From contig JBFJVZ010000157.1 of the NCBI GenBank assembly GCA_041623895.1, positions 1 through 15,420 on the forward strand: a DNA stretch of 15,420 bases, written 5' to 3'. The position numbers and the translations under genes are program-made. Under the pieces are notes generated by a model. That model saw only the letters and a program-made list of their open reading frames with translations. It did not search any database and was not told where the DNA came from. How positions within the stretch are numbered: the stretch's first letter is position 1; every line of letters begins with the position of its first letter. This DNA comes from JBFJVZ01 sp041623895 (lineage in GTDB: Bacteria > Planctomycetota > Planctomycetia > Pirellulales > Pirellulaceae). Below, piece after piece: positions 14,323 to 15,420 of the stretch.

Positions 14323-14862
14323 TCAAAAACTGGGCTGAATCCCTTTCTCGCGGAAAATCGTCCTCAAGTATTCTTTATCGTCTTCGCTCAGTTGTGCGAT
14401 CGGGACTTCGATTTCCCGATCGTCTGCGGCGATGATTTTAACGCGATCGCCGATCACCCTAAAGAACTTTGCCTGGATCGAAAACTTACCACTAACGTCG
14501 CTCCAGCTTCTGATTTCATACTCTTTGCGGGCCGGCGGATTTGGCTTCGACGGAGTCTTCAACTCCCTATCCGACGAATCGCTAGGCGGCCCAAAAGGTT
14601 CGTCAAAGAAACCGGAAGTCAGGGGTTGGGCTGGTTTGGTCGGCGCTCGTTCCGGCTGAACGCTGATCTTTTTCTCCGTCGGTGGGGGCACCTCTTGCAC
14701 ATTGACCTGTCGCTGCGGGGCGCCGCCACCGGGGTCACGAATGTATAAGTACCAATAGACGAGCCCGATGGTTGGCAGGATAAACATAAAAACGGTGAAC
14801 CCAATATTGAAGACGTTGAATACGAAACCGCCAACGCCGCCGCCTGAATTGCTTTTCGCCAT
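14323..14862 (-). CDS. Membrane-anchored SHD1-domain protein
   Basis: A 179-residue protein with three parts. Residues about 13-41 form a single hydrophobic membrane segment after a Gly-rich, nearly neutral start (MAKSNSGGGVGG). Residues about 42-115 are a proline-rich, charged linker (several PPP/PSKPNPP stretches). Residues about 116-172 are an SHD1 (Sla1 homology 1) domain: IRSWSDVSGKFSIQAKFFRVIGDRVKII, then the strand REIEVPIAQLSEDDKEYL. SHD1 domains occur in eukaryotic Sla1 and very often in planctomycete envelope-type proteins, where their role is not established; in eukaryotes they bind peptide motifs. The ATG at 14862 is used; a TTG one codon earlier is possible. The gene stands alone on the minus strand with its start 79 bases from the tRNA. 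Domain call good, function unknown. Confidence 0.82.
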   Translation of the reverse strand: MAKSNSGGGVGGFVFNVFNIGFTVFMFILPTIGLVYWYLYIRDPGGGAPQRQVNVQEVPPPTEKKISVQPERAPTKPAQPLTSGFFDEPFGPPSDSSDRELKTPSKPNPPARKEYEIRSWSDVSGKFSIQAKFFRVIGDRVKIIAADDREIEVPIAQLSEDDKEYLRTIFREKGIQPSF

Positions 14863-14899
14863 CAAATCTGAAACCTGGAACTTGTGATTCCCTGGAACC

Positions 14900-14929
14900 T
14901 TACGCCCGGTGGGAAGTGACTGTTAAAAT
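14900..14929 (+). promoter_or_regulatory. Extended -10 promoter of tRNA-Gln
   Basis: TGTTAAAAT at 14921-14929 matches an extended -10 element (TGn plus TAAAAT, five of six consensus bases). The -35 candidate TTACGC at 14900-14905 is poor, as expected for extended -10 promoters. Transcription would begin near 14936, a few bases before the mature tRNA at 14942. Confidence 0.5.
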
Positions 14930-14941
14930 GAATCCCAGCTG

Positions 14942-15013
14942 TGCCCGATGGTGTAATTGGCAACACTGCGGATTCTGGTTCCGTCATTCTAGGTTCAAGT
15001 CCTAGTCGGGCAG
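14942..15013 (+). tRNA. tRNA-Gln (anticodon CUG)
   Basis: A complete 72-base cloverleaf. Acceptor stem TGCCCGA/TCGGGCA (14942-14948 with 15006-15012), discriminator G at 15013, short 3-bp D stem GTG/CAC (14951-14953 with 14964-14966), anticodon stem GCGGA/TCCGT with loop TTCTGGT and anticodon CTG at 14975-14977, and T stem CTAGG/CCTAG with loop TTCAAGT. The weak 3-bp D stem, the loop context and the G discriminator are typical of glutamine tRNAs. The 3' CCA is not encoded and must be added after transcription. It reads CAG codons. It is a single tRNA, with its own promoter upstream and a terminator downstream. Confidence 0.96.
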
Positions 15014-15034
15014 CTTCATGGTAAGTCATTCAGC

Positions 15035-15087
15035 GCCGATGCAAGACATACCCAGCTATTTTCGGGGTTTTCGGCATCGGCTTTTTT
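15035..15087 (+). terminator. Intrinsic terminator of tRNA-Gln
   Basis: GCCGATGC (15035-15042) pairs with GCATCGGC (15074-15081), followed by six T residues (15082-15087). Inside the long loop, ACCC (15050-15053) can pair with GGGT (15065-15068), giving a nested stem. It lies 21 bases after the tRNA and is the clearest rho-independent terminator in the window. Confidence 0.75.
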
Positions 15088-15190
15088 CGTGTCTCGGGCG
15101 GATTGTCCTGCACGGTCGGGGTACTTTTCAATCTTCTCCAGGGTGCCACGAGCGACAAGAAATCTCATTCACAGCTGTTCCGATTCCGTA

Positions 15191-15225
15191 GGTGCACGTG
15201 GAACGCCACATAACCAAGATGCACC
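15191..15225. repeat. Nested palindrome
   Basis: GGTGCA (15191-15196) pairs with TGCACC (15220-15225), and inside it GTGG (15198-15201) pairs with CCAC (15206-15209). The short stems could form a structured RNA or be a protein site; nothing else supports either. Confidence 0.3.
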
Positions 15226-15246
15226 CAAGCCGCGAAGTCGGGCGTA

Positions 15247-15420
15247 TTAGAGCAATTTCATCATTGATGTGGGATCATCGGTAGGCCAGGACTTGGAGAG
15301 CGTCCGGCTCAGGAAGTAATTCGAGCTTGGCTTTTCCCTTGAGTCATGGTGGTTGTAGGCATCAAGGTTTTCGTTCGTCACGACCATACGACAACTGCGT
15401 AGCAGTGGCAGCATAGAGCC
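15247..15420 (-). pseudogene. Partial ORF or relic, open at the window edge
   Basis: A frame of 57 sense codons enters from beyond the right edge on the minus strand and ends at a TAA at 15247-15249, next to copy 2 of the 46-bp repeat. It has an internal ATG (reading MVVTNENLDAYNHHDS), and its last 15 residues (KSWPTDDPTSMMKLL) are encoded by the repeat itself. A competing frame ends inside the repeat with LELLPEPDALQVLAYR and stop. I recognise no family. It is more likely part of a repeat or gene relic than an intact gene. Confidence 0.25.
15250..15295. repeat. 46-bp perfect repeat, copy 2
   Basis: Identical to 14081-14126 over all 46 bases and in the same orientation. This copy is not followed by the 12-bp-stem hairpin that follows copy 1. 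It lies 236 bases downstream of tRNA-Gln. Confidence 0.85.

Larger units (their letters stand above)
15088..15420. other. Stretch after the tRNA with repeats and an edge-open frame
   Basis: No recognisable gene in 333 bases. It contains a nested palindrome at 15191-15225, copy 2 of the 46-bp repeat (15250-15295), a small ACTGC/GCAGT hairpin at 15394-15406, and a minus-strand frame open from the window edge to a TAA at 15247. It looks like relic or repeat-derived DNA beside a tRNA gene. Confidence 0.45.

Noticed and set aside
14063..14326. An 87-codon - strand frame beginning in a TTGA overlap with the SHD1 stop
   Set aside because: The overlap could suggest coupling, but the start is TTG, the composition is not protein-like, and its end is made of the 46-bp repeat.
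14081..15295. CRISPR array from the 46-bp repeats
   Set aside because: Only two copies, more than 1 kb apart with genes between them; there is no regular spacing and no cas gene.

Overview
The window looks like chromosomal DNA of a planctomycete, probably of the Pirellulaceae type (Rhodopirellula/Blastopirellula relatives). This is an inference. It rests on a membrane-anchored SHD1-domain protein, a secreted ThuA-like protein, a DUF99 protein, a membrane-anchored leucine-rich-repeat protein, mostly weak or absent Shine-Dalgarno sequences, and several dispersed palindromes between genes. About 80-85% of the first 13.6 kb is coding. The last 1.8 kb is gene-poor and repeat-rich.

Region 1-2.7 kb: cytidylate kinase (cmk, +) converges on a secreted ThuA-like protein (-). 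A pair of related palindromes lies between them. Upstream of the ThuA gene, on the same strand, is a DUF99 / endonuclease dU family protein. Region 2.8-5.5 kb: a D-2-hydroxyacid dehydrogenase and an L-lactate permease overlap by 8 bases on the + strand and probably form a hydroxyacid uptake and oxidation/reduction unit. Region 5.5-7.3 kb: a DUF4416 protein (-) and a class I aminotransferase (+) diverge from a short shared intergenic region.

Region 7.3-11.2 kb: a minus-strand operon runs LRR membrane protein > M24 aminopeptidase (Xaa-Pro type) > accB > accC. The last two encode the biotin carrier and biotin carboxylase of acetyl-CoA carboxylase. The first two genes overlap by 8 bases. The peptidase-accB-accC order resembles the bacterial pepP-(efp)-accB-accC neighbourhood, but efp is absent.

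Region 11.2-13.6 kb: after a gene-free stretch with a 12-bp inverted repeat comes a small single-domain globin (+). It converges, with only 7 bases between stop codons, on the most striking gene of the window. That gene encodes a 468-residue fusion of a complete seven-blade WD40 propeller to a C-terminal TIR domain that keeps the WCxxE catalytic glutamate. This is a plausible NAD-consuming signalling or phage-defence effector with a propeller as sensor or scaffold.

Region 13.6-15.4 kb: a sparsely coding tract holds a possible 54-codon ORF with a strong Shine-Dalgarno sequence, hairpins, an SHD1 membrane protein (-), and a tRNA-Gln(CUG) with its own extended -10 promoter and terminator. It also holds a perfect 46-bp direct repeat (14081-14126 and 15250-15295), one copy of which runs into a 12-bp-stem hairpin. 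These look like remains of a dispersed element.
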